From positions 188,001 to 252,000 of the forward strand of contig NZ_CP076562.1 in NCBI RefSeq assembly GCF_022174665.1: a stretch of DNA of 64,000 nt. The letters run 5' to 3'. The stretch is from Eubacterium sp. MSJ-33. Its GTDB lineage: Bacteria > Bacillota > Clostridia > Lachnospirales > Lachnospiraceae. A program made the translations under genes and the position numbers. Of this stretch, positions 45,394-53,643 are shown piece by piece. The notes below the pieces were generated by a model that did no database searches, was not told the origin of the DNA, and saw only the letters and a list, made by a program, of their open reading frames with translations. The first letter of the stretch is position 1. The number at the start of each line of letters is the position of its first letter.

Positions 45394-45798
45394 ATGGAAA
45401 AGCCCACGACGTGGGCGTAGAAAGTAGAAAATAAGCGGAAAACCCCACCCTGGAAGCTAATCGGTATGTGCCGGAGAGAAAACTGGGTGTGGGAGTAAGA
45501 TGGTGAGCGGGAAAACCCACAACGTGGGCGTAGGTAGAGAAAAGCAAGCGGAAAAACCCACCCTGGAATCTAATCAGCGTGTGTATGAGTGAAAAATGGG
45601 CGTGGAAGTAAGATGGTGAGCGGGAAAACCCATGACGTGGGTGTAGGTAGAGAAAAGCAAACGGAAAACCCCACGCCGGAAGCAAATCGGTATGTGCTGG
45701 AGAGAAAACTGGGCGTGGAAGCGGGATTGTAAGCGTGGAAACCCACAACGTGGGCGTAGGTAGAGAAAAGCAAGCAGAAAACCCACTCCGGAAATGTG
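45394..45798. repeat. 113-bp tandem repeat array, about 3.6 copies
   Basis: Units begin at 45394, 45507, 45620 and 45733, an exact 113-base period, the last copy being partial. Each carries a small palindrome CCCACAACGTGGG (with variants CCCACGACGTGGG and CCCATGACGTGGG), then CGTAG, a GCGGAAAA-CCCAC block and a GGGCGTGGAAG-like block. 113 is not a multiple of three, and the open frames across it on the minus strand are low-complexity by-products. The 150 bases before it, from 45255, show only faint similarity and no gene. Confidence 0.85.
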
Positions 45799-45852
45799 AG
45801 ACAGATTCCGGAACGGATATGCACATATAAAAAGATAAGAAGAGGATGAGAC

Positions 45853-46088
45853 ATGAAAATAAAGAACGTTATATTTGACTGTAATGGCACGATGATCTTT
45901 GATGGCAAATATCATGATATTGCATGGCGGACGTATGTGAGTAAACTGGCTGGCAGGGAGCTCACAAAGGAAGAGTTTCAGCATCAGATTCCGATAAGAA
46001 GCTGCTTCAGGATACAGGCGTGTGTAATTATCTGATTGAAGATTATACACAGGTGGATGAATTTTTGAGCCGGATGAGCTACAATTAA
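45853..46088 (+). pseudogene. Remnant of a HAD-family hydrolase
   Basis: AGAGGATGAGAC precedes an ATG whose first ~47 residues are a HAD start (VIFDCNGTMIFDGKYHDIAW, with the DxN variant of motif I, and KLAGRELTKEEFQHQI). The frame then breaks near 45990 and ends early. A different frame gives DKKLLQDTGVCNYLIEDYTQ and VDEFLSRMSYN to a stop at 46088, which reads like the C-terminus of the same type of protein. About 130 middle residues, including catalytic motifs II-IV, are missing, so it is a deletion remnant. It directly follows the tandem array. Confidence 0.7.
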
Positions 46089-46158
46089 ATATGCAATGAA
46101 CAGAAATATGAGATATGGCATGAATAGAAATGAGAAGCTAGGATGAACTGAAATTATA

Positions 46159-46188
46159 TTGGATATATAGAGCGGAATCTGTTAAAAT
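46159..46188 (+). promoter_or_regulatory. Possible promoter of fprA
   Basis: TTGGAT (46159-46164) and TAAAAT (46183-46188) are 18 bases apart, about 100 bases before the fprA start. The rest of the 46089-46291 gap shows no gene or structure that I can support. Confidence 0.4.
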
Positions 46189-46291
46189 AGGGTAGCAGAT
46201 AAAGCTATGTTGTTGTACGAATCAAGGCAGAACAGTAATGTTTTGCTATGGAGTGATAAAATATGGAGAATACAATCAGGAGGATAAAAAC

Positions 46292-47458
46292 ATGCAGGTA
46301 ACTATTTCAGATGCAATTCGTTATATCGGAGTGGATGATAAGGACATTGACTTGTTTGAGAGTCAGTATGTGATACCGGAAGGTGTATCGTACAATTCAT
46401 ATGTGATTCTGGATGAGAAGATTGCAGTTATGGATACGGTTGATGCCAGAGGAATGGAAGGCTGGGAGGATAAGCTGCTTCAGACATTGAACGGAAAGAA
46501 GCCGGAGTATCTGATTATCTCGCATTTGGAGCCGGATCATGCGGGAAGCATCGGAAGAATGGTCGAACTTTTCCCTGAGGTGAAGCTGGTTGCGAGTGCA
46601 AAGGCAATTGCGATGCTGCCACAGTTCTTCGAGGATAGATTGGATGCACAGGAGAAGATTGCGGTCAAAGAGGGCGAAGAGTTATCCCTTGGAACCCATA
46701 CATTGGTGTTCTATATGGCACCGATGGTACACTGGCCGGAGGTTATGGTTACTTATGAGAAGAGCGAGAAAGTGCTTTTCTCAGCGGATGGATTTGGTAA
46801 GTTTGGCGCGCTTTCCCTCACAGAAAATGAGGATTGGGCGTGCGAGGCAAGACGGTATTATTTTAATATCGTCGGTAAATATGGTATGCCGGTGCAGACA
46901 CTTCTGAAGAAGGCGGCAGGACTTGATATCGAGACAATCTGTCCGTTGCACGGTCCGGTATTGAAGGAAAATCTTGGATATTATATTGGACTCTACGATA
47001 CATGGAGCAAGTATGAGCCGGAGAATAAAGGCGTGCTTGTTGCGTATGCATCGATCCATGGCAATACGGCGAAGGCAGCTAAAAAGCTTGCAGACATGCT
47101 TCGCGCAGAGGGGGTAGAGAAGGTCGTTGTCAGTGATCTGGCAAGAGAGGATATGGCGGAAGTGATTGAGGATGCATTCCGCTATGACCGCATGGTACTC
47201 TGTGCAGCAAGCTATGATGGCGGGGTATTCCCATGTATGCAGGATTTCCTGAATCATCTGCAGTCAAAGGCATACCAGAAGCGAACAGTCGGTATTCTGG
47301 AGAATGGAAGCTGGGCACCATGTGCCGCCCGCACGATGAAGACGATTCTTTCTACGATGAAAGATGTCACAATCGTGGAGCCAACTGTTACGATCATGTC
47401 TACGATGAAGGAATCTGATTACCCGGCGATGGAAGCGTTAGTGGATGCAATCAAGTAA
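46292..47458 (+). CDS. fprA: FprA-type diiron flavoprotein (O2 or NO reductase)
   Basis: The 388-residue A-type flavoprotein reduces oxygen to water or NO to N2O, protecting anaerobes. The N-terminal metallo-beta-lactamase domain carries the diiron ligands in HLEPDHAG, VHWPE and the DGFGKFGA and LHGP segments. From about 250 a flavodoxin domain binds FMN (VAYASIHGNTAKAAKKLAD). No rubredoxin domain is fused. ATG 46292, preceded by GGAGG, is preferred to the in-frame ATG 46238. Monocistronic. Confidence 0.94.
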   Translation: MQVTISDAIRYIGVDDKDIDLFESQYVIPEGVSYNSYVILDEKIAVMDTVDARGMEGWEDKLLQTLNGKKPEYLIISHLEPDHAGSIGRMVELFPEVKLVASAKAIAMLPQFFEDRLDAQEKIAVKEGEELSLGTHTLVFYMAPMVHWPEVMVTYEKSEKVLFSADGFGKFGALSLTENEDWACEARRYYFNIVGKYGMPVQTLLKKAAGLDIETICPLHGPVLKENLGYYIGLYDTWSKYEPENKGVLVAYASIHGNTAKAAKKLADMLRAEGVEKVVVSDLAREDMAEVIEDAFRYDRMVLCAASYDGGVFPCMQDFLNHLQSKAYQKRTVGILENGSWAPCAARTMKTILSTMKDVTIVEPTVTIMSTMKESDYPAMEALVDAIK

Positions 47459-47525
47459 AGCAGAATGAAACACCCCGTTTCTATTCATATATTGAATCGC
47501 GATTGCGTGAAAATTGTAGATAGAA

Positions 47526-47595
47526 GTTGGACATAATACAAATTCTAAAGCAGACCATTGGAGTATATCTGCGTAGAATTTTGTATTATGACAAC
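47526..47595. repeat. Large imperfect inverted repeat before topB
   Basis: The left arm GTTG-ga-CATAATACAAATTCTA-aa-GCAGA (47526-47554) pairs with TCTGC, TAGAATTTTGTATTATG and CAAC (47568-47595), about 25 pairs with small bulges. Outside it lie two alternative flanking stems: CGCGATTGCG (47498-47507) with CGCAATCGCG (47614-47623), and CATATATTGAAT (47486-47497) with ATTCAATATGTG (47599-47610). The outer ones cannot nest together. It ends about 38 bases before the topB start. Confidence 0.72.
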
Positions 47596-47660
47596 CTCAT
47601 TCAATATGTGTATCGCAATCGCGGGTATTACTTTGACAAAGAAAAGAAAGAGGAATGTAA

Positions 47661-49703
47661 GTGAAGAATTTGTACATCGCAGAGAAACCCAGCGTTGCCC
47701 GTGAGTTTGCGAAAGCGCTAGGCATGAAGGGGGCTGCAACTGCCGGTGCGCGGGACGGATATTTGGAAAATGAGGATACGATCGTGACATGGTGTGTCGG
47801 GCATCTGATTACGATGAGTTATCCGGAAGTTTATGATCCTACTTTGAAAAAATGGAGTTTTGACACAATTCCGTTTGTACCGGAAGAATATAAATATGAG
47901 ATTATCGGTGCGTCAAGCAAGCAGTTTCAGGTGGTAAGTAAGCTGCTAAATCGCGAGGATGTCGGACGTATCTATGTCTGTACCGACTCAGGGCGAGAGG
48001 GAGAATATATCTACCGTCTTGTGGAGCAGATGGCAGGCGTGGACAAAAGTAAAAAAGACCGGAGGCGTGTGTGGATTGATTCACAGACCGAGGAAGAGAT
48101 TATGCGCGGAATCCGCGAGGCAAAAGAGCTTTCTGCCTATGATAATCTGAGTGATGCGGCATATCTGCGGGCACAGGAGGATTACCTGATGGGAATTAAT
48201 TTCTCACGGGCACTGTCGCTCAAATACAGTTATACCGTGAAGAATTATCTCGGTATGGATCGTTGTGTGATTGCAGTAGGTCGTGTCATGACGTGTGTGC
48301 TGGGAATGATCGTCAAGCGTGAACGGGAAATCCGTCAGTTTGTGCCGACACCGTTCTACCGGGTGCTTGCGAACACAGAAGGCTTTGAGGCTGAGTGGAA
48401 GACTACGAAGGAATCCGCATATCTGGATTCTCCGCTTTTATATAAAGAAAATGGATTCAAAAAAGAAGAGAGTGCCAAGCAACTGATTACAGAATTGTCT
48501 GCGGATGCACCAATTGAGTTGATCGTGCAGAAAGTAGAGAAAAAAACAGAGAAAAAAGCACCGCCGATGTTATATAACTTAGCGGAGCTTCAAAATGACT
48601 GCTCTCGGTTGTTTAAGATCAGTCCGACTGATACGTTGAATACCGTGCAGACACTCTATGAGCGGAAGCTGGTAACATATCCAAGAACCGATGCCCGTGT
48701 GCTTTCCACAGCGGTTGCAAAAGAAATCGGTAAAAATATCGGTGGCTTGCAGAAATATGAACCACTTGCACAGTATGCACAGCTGATCATGCAGCAGGGG
48801 GCGTACAAGGGCGTTGCAAAGTCCAAATATGTAAATGATAAGCAGATCACGGACCACTATGCAATCATTCCGACCGGACAGGGACTTGGAAATCTGAACG
48901 GGTTAAATGATATTCAGCGGAAAGTGTATGATATTATTGCACGGCGGTTTTTGAGTATTTTCTTTCCGGCAGCAGAGTATGAGAAGGTCAGTCTGGTTCT
49001 GACAAGAAAAATTCGTACCGTAGCGGGCGAGAAAGAAGACGGCGCCGAAAGCTTTTTTGCAAATTTCAAACGGATGACAAAACCGGGGTATTTACTGATT
49101 GCGGGAATGCCATCGGACAAGAAGCAGGAAGAACAGAAACTGACGGATGAAGAACTTGCTGCGTTTGCAGCTTTGAAAAAGGGAGATGCGATTCCGGTCA
49201 AGGACTTTAACATCAAGGAAGGTGAGACTTCACCACCGAAACGGTATTCTTCCGGAACATTGATTCTGGCGATGGAAAATGCCGGACAGCTGATTGAGGA
49301 TGAAGAACTCCGAAGCCAGATCAAGGGCAGCGGAATCGGCACAAGTGCTACCCGTGACAGCATCATCACGAAGCTTGTGACGAACAAGTATATTGCGTTA
49401 AATAAGAAAACGCAGATTGTGACACCGACATTTCTTGGTGAGATTATCTACGATGTGTGCTTGAATTCCATTCAGAGCCTGCTCTGGGCGGAGATGACAG
49501 CGTCGTGGGAGAAAGGACTTTCCGGCGTTGCGGAGGGAACCATTTCAAAGGATGAGTATACAGCCAAGATGAACAAATTTGTCTGTGATAATACAAATGC
49601 TGTGAAGCAGATACGAAATCAGAATCAAATTACGCGGTTGTTTGACCGGACGAAGCCTTTTTATGAGAAGGCAGGTGCGAAGAAGGCTGTGAAGAAATCA
49701 TAG
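47661..49703 (+). CDS. topB: DNA topoisomerase III
   Basis: The 680-residue type IA topoisomerase cuts single strands to resolve replication and recombination intermediates. The Toprim domain has KNLYIAEKPSVAREFAKAL and TDSGREGEYIYR (acidic triad). The active-site tyrosine lies in KLVTYPRTDARVLS. A later TSATRDSIITKL segment is typical. Start GTG 47661 with AAAGAGG. No C-terminal zinc fingers, as in TopB. It is set apart from fprA by the structured 200-base gap. Plasmid-type TopB is possible, but no mobile neighbours are seen. Confidence 0.93.
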   Translation: MKNLYIAEKPSVAREFAKALGMKGAATAGARDGYLENEDTIVTWCVGHLITMSYPEVYDPTLKKWSFDTIPFVPEEYKYEIIGASSKQFQVVSKLLNREDVGRIYVCTDSGREGEYIYRLVEQMAGVDKSKKDRRRVWIDSQTEEEIMRGIREAKELSAYDNLSDAAYLRAQEDYLMGINFSRALSLKYSYTVKNYLGMDRCVIAVGRVMTCVLGMIVKREREIRQFVPTPFYRVLANTEGFEAEWKTTKESAYLDSPLLYKENGFKKEESAKQLITELSADAPIELIVQKVEKKTEKKAPPMLYNLAELQNDCSRLFKISPTDTLNTVQTLYERKLVTYPRTDARVLSTAVAKEIGKNIGGLQKYEPLAQYAQLIMQQGAYKGVAKSKYVNDKQITDHYAIIPTGQGLGNLNGLNDIQRKVYDIIARRFLSIFFPAAEYEKVSLVLTRKIRTVAGEKEDGAESFFANFKRMTKPGYLLIAGMPSDKKQEEQKLTDEELAAFAALKKGDAIPVKDFNIKEGETSPPKRYSSGTLILAMENAGQLIEDEELRSQIKGSGIGTSATRDSIITKLVTNKYIALNKKTQIVTPTFLGEIIYDVCLNSIQSLLWAEMTASWEKGLSGVAEGTISKDEYTAKMNKFVCDNTNAVKQIRNQNQITRLFDRTKPFYEKAGAKKAVKKS

Positions 49704-49855
49704 ATATGTTGAAGAAAGAGCACAACAAGATGACATATATGTATGAGATAAGCAGAATAGATGATGTATATGCATGAAATAAGTTTCATGTGTATGGTGT
49801 GAATCTGTATACATAACAGGAAAAAATATGGCAATAGAAAGATGGAGGATGGAAA

Positions 49856-50551
49856 ATGAAAAGTGTAAATGCAGTGACAATCAAGGAATTATACGATCTT
49901 ACCCATACGGAGGCAAAATCTTTGATGGAAAGTTACATCTATCCGTGGGAGGTGCTTCCGCATATCGGAGAATTTATCGTAAAGCTTGGCGAATCCCTTC
50001 CGAAAGATGAGTATACAGAGGTAGCGGAACATGTGTGGGTACATAAGACAGCAAAGGTATTTGCATCCGCCTATCTGGCAGGACCGACAATCATAGGCGC
50101 AGAGACAGAAGTGCGTCAGTGTGCGTTTGTTCGAGGAAATGCGCTGGTTGGAAAAGGATGTGTGATCGGTAATTCCACAGAGTTAAAGAATGTGATCATC
50201 TTCGATAATGTGCAGGTGCCACACTATAACTATGTAGGTGATTCTATTCTGGGATTTAAGTCTCATATGGGGGCAGGTTCCATCACATCGAATGTGAAAA
50301 GTGATAAGACGCTGGTGCATGTGAAAGGAATTGATCCGGAGACAGGAGAGACATTTGATCTGGAAACTGGTCTGAAAAAATTAGGGGCAATGCTTGGAAA
50401 TCATGTAGAAGTTGGCTGTAATTCTGTATTAAATCCGGGTACGGTCATTGGGTCAAACAGTAATGTCTATCCGCTTTCCCCGGTACGTGGATTTGTACCG
50501 GCAGAAAGCATCTATAAGACGGGTGGCGTGATTGTGAAGAAACACGCATAA
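49856..50551 (+). CDS. Left-handed beta-helix acyltransferase/nucleotidyltransferase-like protein
   Basis: The 231 residues contain hexapeptide repeats over about 60-215 (TIIGAETEV, ALVGKGCVIGNSTEL, NHVEVGCNSVLNPGTVIGSN), as in GlmU C-termini and gamma-carbonic anhydrase-like folds. No N-terminal nucleotidyltransferase domain is present. A role in amino-sugar acetylation is likely from family knowledge; substrate unknown. GGAGG lies seven bases before the ATG. It converges with a minus-strand gene with only four bases between stops, and no terminator fits in between. Confidence 0.82.
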   Translation: MKSVNAVTIKELYDLTHTEAKSLMESYIYPWEVLPHIGEFIVKLGESLPKDEYTEVAEHVWVHKTAKVFASAYLAGPTIIGAETEVRQCAFVRGNALVGKGCVIGNSTELKNVIIFDNVQVPHYNYVGDSILGFKSHMGAGSITSNVKSDKTLVHVKGIDPETGETFDLETGLKKLGAMLGNHVEVGCNSVLNPGTVIGSNSNVYPLSPVRGFVPAESIYKTGGVIVKKHA

Positions 50552-50555
50552 ATAG

Positions 50556-51017
50556 TTAGTTTGTATCAATCCGGGCAGACTGTGCTGCCTGACGAGCAGC
50601 TTCTAATATGAGCAGCGTGGTATACTGGTTGTCGCTTGCGTATGTAACAGAGTCCAGATCTCCGGTGAGTTGTAACTGTTCATTGATAGCATCTACAGAA
50701 GGTGTCAACAGTGGATACATGGCGGTAACAGTTTCGTTTGTATTCACAACATCTATATGGGTGACAGCGTGTTTGTCGATGGTCGTCTGTAATTCCAGTG
50801 TGGTGCCACCGAGATTTAACTGTGACGTGTAGACACCTGGCTGGTATGTGGCAAATGTTTCTGTTGAGACACTTGTATCTGTAGTATCTTTTTCATCCTC
50901 TTTTGGTGAGAACATATACCAGAGCAGCAGGATTAACAGGATACCAAGAACAATAAATATGCCAGTATAGATAAGTTCTTTTGATTTTAAGACGATGATT
51001 TTTGTTTTAGAAGACAT
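50556..51017 (-). CDS. Membrane-anchored FMN-bind-like protein
   Basis: The 153-residue protein has one helix (about 15-37) and an external domain. The latter has GVYTSQLNLGGTTLELQ, HIDVVNTNETVTAMYPLL and SVTYASDNQYTTLLILEA, which parallels the FMN-bind layout ending in a SGATxTS-like stretch, although the flavinylation Ser/Thr motif is not typical. It may be a divergent, non-flavinylated form. Its GGGGAG ribosome site lies in the terminator stem of the upstream gene, nine bases from ATG 51017. Confidence 0.65.
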   Translation of the reverse strand: MSSKTKIIVLKSKELIYTGIFIVLGILLILLLWYMFSPKEDEKDTTDTSVSTETFATYQPGVYTSQLNLGGTTLELQTTIDKHAVTHIDVVNTNETVTAMYPLLTPSVDAINEQLQLTGDLDSVTYASDNQYTTLLILEAARQAAQSARIDTN

Positions 51018-51024
51018 AACATAA

Positions 51025-51072
51025 AACTCCCCGTTCAGAATTAGTATAAATATATTCTGAATGGGGAGTTTT
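51025..51072 (-). terminator. Terminator that also holds a ribosome site
   Basis: AACTCCCC-G-TTCAGAAT (51025-51041) pairs with ATTCTGAA-T-GGGGAGTT (51054-51070), about 17 pairs with one G-U, and T-runs on both strands. On the minus strand it ends the phosphoribosyltransferase message. Read-through would leave GGGGAG paired, hiding the ribosome site of the next gene. Confidence 0.78.
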
Positions 51073-51098
51073 TATTACTTACGATAGAAAATAAATAC

Positions 51099-51743
51099 CT
51101 ACAGAGAAGAATAGCCATGGCTATTGATAATACCTTTGATTGGGATGCCGGCTTTGCAAAGTGGGCAGTCGGCAGCAGAGTGCGTCTCGTAATTCGGAAT
51201 ATCTTCGGTGCGGAAGATCGTATTAATCTGCTCACCATGGATTTCGTCAGCAGCAGAGAAAATCGAAGATACTCCAACGACTTCACCGCCGTAGTATTCG
51301 ATACACTCGAGCGCGGTCTGTAAGGTTTTTCCGGTTGTGGCAGTTGCTAACAATACAAGAACATGCTTGCCTTTGATCATTGAAAGATAATTCTCACGGA
51401 ATATAAGCTGGCCGCCTGAGTGCTGCTCCGGGGAAATGATATATGCGGTATTGTGTAGGTTTGCAGATAAGATACCTGTGTTGAGAAGTTCATCTGCAAG
51501 ATAAGCACCTATCACATTCGTACCGTCCAGACATACTATCGTATCAATGATTGTTGTGGCAGCGTAGCGTGTAGCCAGCAATTTGGCAGCAGCGTGTGCT
51601 TCGCTTCGACGGCTCTTCAGGTTCGTCATATCAATATAGTAATTAATATGGGAAGAAGATGTTGCATAGTGCCCAGGTGTTACATTCAGTGAGATTAAGT
51701 TGCTGGATGTAGACTGCACCTTAAATGTATTTGTGTTTTCCAT
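51099..51743 (-). CDS. Phosphoribosyltransferase family protein (orotate PRTase-like)
   Basis: The 214-residue protein has a type I PRTase fold. HVLVLLATATTGKTLQTAL takes the place of the PRPP loop (usual VDDVxTTG), with the acidic pair replaced by Ala-Thr, an odd change. TIVCLDGTNVIGAYLADEL matches the first strand-loop. The C-terminus has ADCPLCKAGIPI, a zinc-binding-like pair seen in a clostridial branch. It could be a salvage enzyme or regulator. GGAGGGG precedes the ATG, and a good promoter lies upstream. Confidence 0.78.
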   Translation of the reverse strand: MENTNTFKVQSTSSNLISLNVTPGHYATSSSHINYYIDMTNLKSRRSEAHAAAKLLATRYAATTIIDTIVCLDGTNVIGAYLADELLNTGILSANLHNTAYIISPEQHSGGQLIFRENYLSMIKGKHVLVLLATATTGKTLQTALECIEYYGGEVVGVSSIFSAADEIHGEQINTIFRTEDIPNYETHSAADCPLCKAGIPIKGIINSHGYSSL

Positions 51744-51781
51744 AAATATTACCCCTCCTGTGCGTTTTATGACATATTGAT

Positions 51782-51810
51782 ATTATAAATGTTATGCGGG
51801 ATTTATGCAA
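51782..51810 (-). promoter_or_regulatory. Promoter of the minus-strand PRTase gene
   Basis: On the minus strand TTGCAT (51805-51810), 17 bases, then TATAAT (51782-51787). It lies about 40 bases before the start codon at 51743. Confidence 0.7.
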
Positions 51811-51837
51811 GTAAAGCAGCTATAATACACAGAAAAT

Positions 51838-53100
51838 TCATCGTATGTTTTCTCCGATTTTAGAGACTCCTACATAGATCTGGGAGATCTTATACCAGGT
51901 TGGAAAATCAACAATTCCACTTACCGGCAGGTTAAAGATTGATTGAAAGGCGCGCACGGATTCTGCGGTTGCGGAACCGAAGATGCCATCAACCGTGACA
52001 GTCGGGATCGCAGGGTAATTCTGCGCGATGCGGTTTAATTGTTCCTGAATTGTGATGACCGGTTCACCGGAACTTCCGATTGTCAGATCATAGCCCGGAT
52101 AGGAGGATGGAATTCCGGAGACAATCTCGGCTTCATTGATATACATATCTGTTCCATAATAATAGTGGATGATATCAATTGCGGAAAAACCATCATCCCC
52201 GAGTGCTTTGGATCCCCATTGTGTCATCCAGTTTGGACATGACACGCGTTTTCCGTCGCAATATTGTGTGAGAATCGGCTGCTTGATATTTGGACGGGCA
52301 AGATAGCGGTTGTAAAGCCGGTCAGCAATGCGTGAGATATTTTCGTAGATAGTTTTGCCATAGATCCATTTGTGGTCGTACGCGGTGGAGGAGGTGATTG
52401 TAAAGTTGTACCCTTTGTTCCGGTACCATTCAGTGTATACGCGGTTTAAAGTAAAGGACATGATTGCCAGAATATTTGCCTCGATTGTGCTTTCCGGCCA
52501 GGTAGAATAAATCTCACAGCATGCAACGTTTTTGATATAGTCAATGTATGGAACATAATAATCGGTAGCGGTAGAATCACTGGGGACGCCATCGTGCACA
52601 ACAATTGTCTCCGGGACGACAACACGAGAGAGAACAATTTCTCCGCTTTCAGATAATGGTTTGATTTCTGATTCTGCAATCTTTGGCGGATAATATTCCC
52701 AGAGTGTATGCCCACCGATGACGATTGGGTTATAGACATAATCGGGTGTCTGCTTAGATGGCTGTAACACGATGAATTGCAATCCGTTTTCACCGGAGAA
52801 AATCTGGACTCCGGAGACAATTTCCTCTTGATAGCCCGGGGCAGAGATTTTTACGTTGTATTCGGCATAGGGCTGGTTGTCAGTTGGCTCCAAGCTGTAT
52901 TCACGCGGTGGTGCAGAAAGCTCGATATTTCCGGTCTGTCCGTTCTGGTTCGTGGTGGTGGATTCCAGAATCCGGTTTGGATCCCCGGTGTTTGAAATCT
53001 CGATGGTGGCAGATGAAAGGGGGGAGTAACTGTCTGTGTCCGTGACTATGACATTAAGATTACCCGTATCACTTGAATATTGATCCATATGATTTTCCAT
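51838..53100 (-). CDS. Peptidoglycan-binding protein with SpoIID-like middle
   Basis: The 420 residues show three parts: an N-terminal prealbumin/carboxypeptidase-regulatory-like beta domain (about 10-115), a middle with YIDYIKNVACCEIYSTWPES and an ILAIMSFTLNRV helix that parallels SpoIID (KGVVPSEMPxxWP...), and a C-terminal PG_binding_1 domain (DLTIGSSGEPVITIQEQLNR; VDGIFGSATAESVRAFQ). There is no signal peptide or membrane helix, odd for a wall protein, so it may be a mother-cell or spore product. Start is ATG 53100 with a weak ribosome site; ATG 53088 is an alternative. Confidence 0.75.
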   Translation of the reverse strand: MENHMDQYSSDTGNLNVIVTDTDSYSPLSSATIEISNTGDPNRILESTTTNQNGQTGNIELSAPPREYSLEPTDNQPYAEYNVKISAPGYQEEIVSGVQIFSGENGLQFIVLQPSKQTPDYVYNPIVIGGHTLWEYYPPKIAESEIKPLSESGEIVLSRVVVPETIVVHDGVPSDSTATDYYVPYIDYIKNVACCEIYSTWPESTIEANILAIMSFTLNRVYTEWYRNKGYNFTITSSTAYDHKWIYGKTIYENISRIADRLYNRYLARPNIKQPILTQYCDGKRVSCPNWMTQWGSKALGDDGFSAIDIIHYYYGTDMYINEAEIVSGIPSSYPGYDLTIGSSGEPVITIQEQLNRIAQNYPAIPTVTVDGIFGSATAESVRAFQSIFNLPVSGIVDFPTWYKISQIYVGVSKIGENIR

Positions 53101-53180
53101 GTCTTTTAATCCATATAATATATGAAAGACGCTGGATATTTATGTAATGAAAAAAATTATAGTATGTTAAGAAAAAACAC

Positions 53181-53209
53181 TTGACAAACAGGACAAAAGC
53201 ATGTATGAT
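53181..53209 (+). promoter_or_regulatory. Promoter of ylxM-ffh operon
   Basis: TTGACA (53181-53186), 17 bases, then TATGAT (53204-53209). The start near 53216 makes the upstream ATG at 53225 unlikely as ylxM start, since its ribosome site would be lost. Confidence 0.78.
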
Positions 53210-53251
53210 GCAAAAGGTTTGTAAATGAAAAATACTTTACAGGTGATTCAG

Positions 53252-53608
53252 ATGGAGAAGTTTGTACGTCAGTCGTTGCTCTATGATTTTTATGGCGAGC
53301 TGTTGACACAGACGCAGAAAAGTATATACGAAGATATTGTGATGAATGACCTGTCCTATTCGGAGCTGGCAAGGGAATACGGAATCTCCAGACAAGGCGT
53401 GTTTGATATGATGAAGCGCTGCGACAAGAAGCTGGAGGATTTTGAGAAAAAGTTGAGATTAGTTGAGAAATTTGAGAATGCCAGAGAGAAAGTAGCTGCG
53501 ATACAGACTGAGATTCAGGCATTGCGGGAACGCAATGAGAATCCAATGCTGGATGAAGCATTTGCGGATATTGATGCGAATCTCACCGGGCTGCTGGATG
53601 ATTTTTAA
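53252..53608 (+). CDS. ylxM: SRP-associated DNA-binding protein YlxM
   Basis: The 118-residue UPF0122 protein, a helix-turn-helix protein encoded with ffh in Firmicutes, may modulate SRP function. [20 protein letters not shown] and [18 protein letters not shown] (HTH) are the family marks; a coiled coil ends it. ATG 53252 was chosen: AGGTGA is upstream, the protein length matches YlxM, and the promoter places the RNA start too close to 53225. Confidence 0.92.
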   Translation: MEKFVRQSLLYDFYGELLTQTQKSIYEDIVMNDLSYSELAREYGISRQGVFDMMKRCDKKLEDFEKKLRLVEKFENAREKVAAIQTEIQALRERNENPMLDEAFADIDANLTGLLDDF

Positions 53609-53643
53609 CAGTTGGATGTTTGATTTTGTTTTGGAGGAGACGC

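Noticed and set aside
45394..45798. CRISPR array
   Set aside because: The whole 113-base unit repeats; there are no short exact repeats with unique spacers and no cas genes.
45392..45908. Minus-strand open frames of 112-158 residues across the tandem array
   Set aside because: They are open by virtue of the 113-base repeat, give Pro/Phe/His-rich nonsense and change frame in each unit.
47486..47623. Insertion sequence end
   Set aside because: No transposase fragment or target duplication could be seen; kept only as an inverted repeat.
49774..49793. CATGAAA/TTTCATG hairpin before the beta-helix gene
   Set aside because: Short stem with no T-run; too weak to call a terminator or operator.
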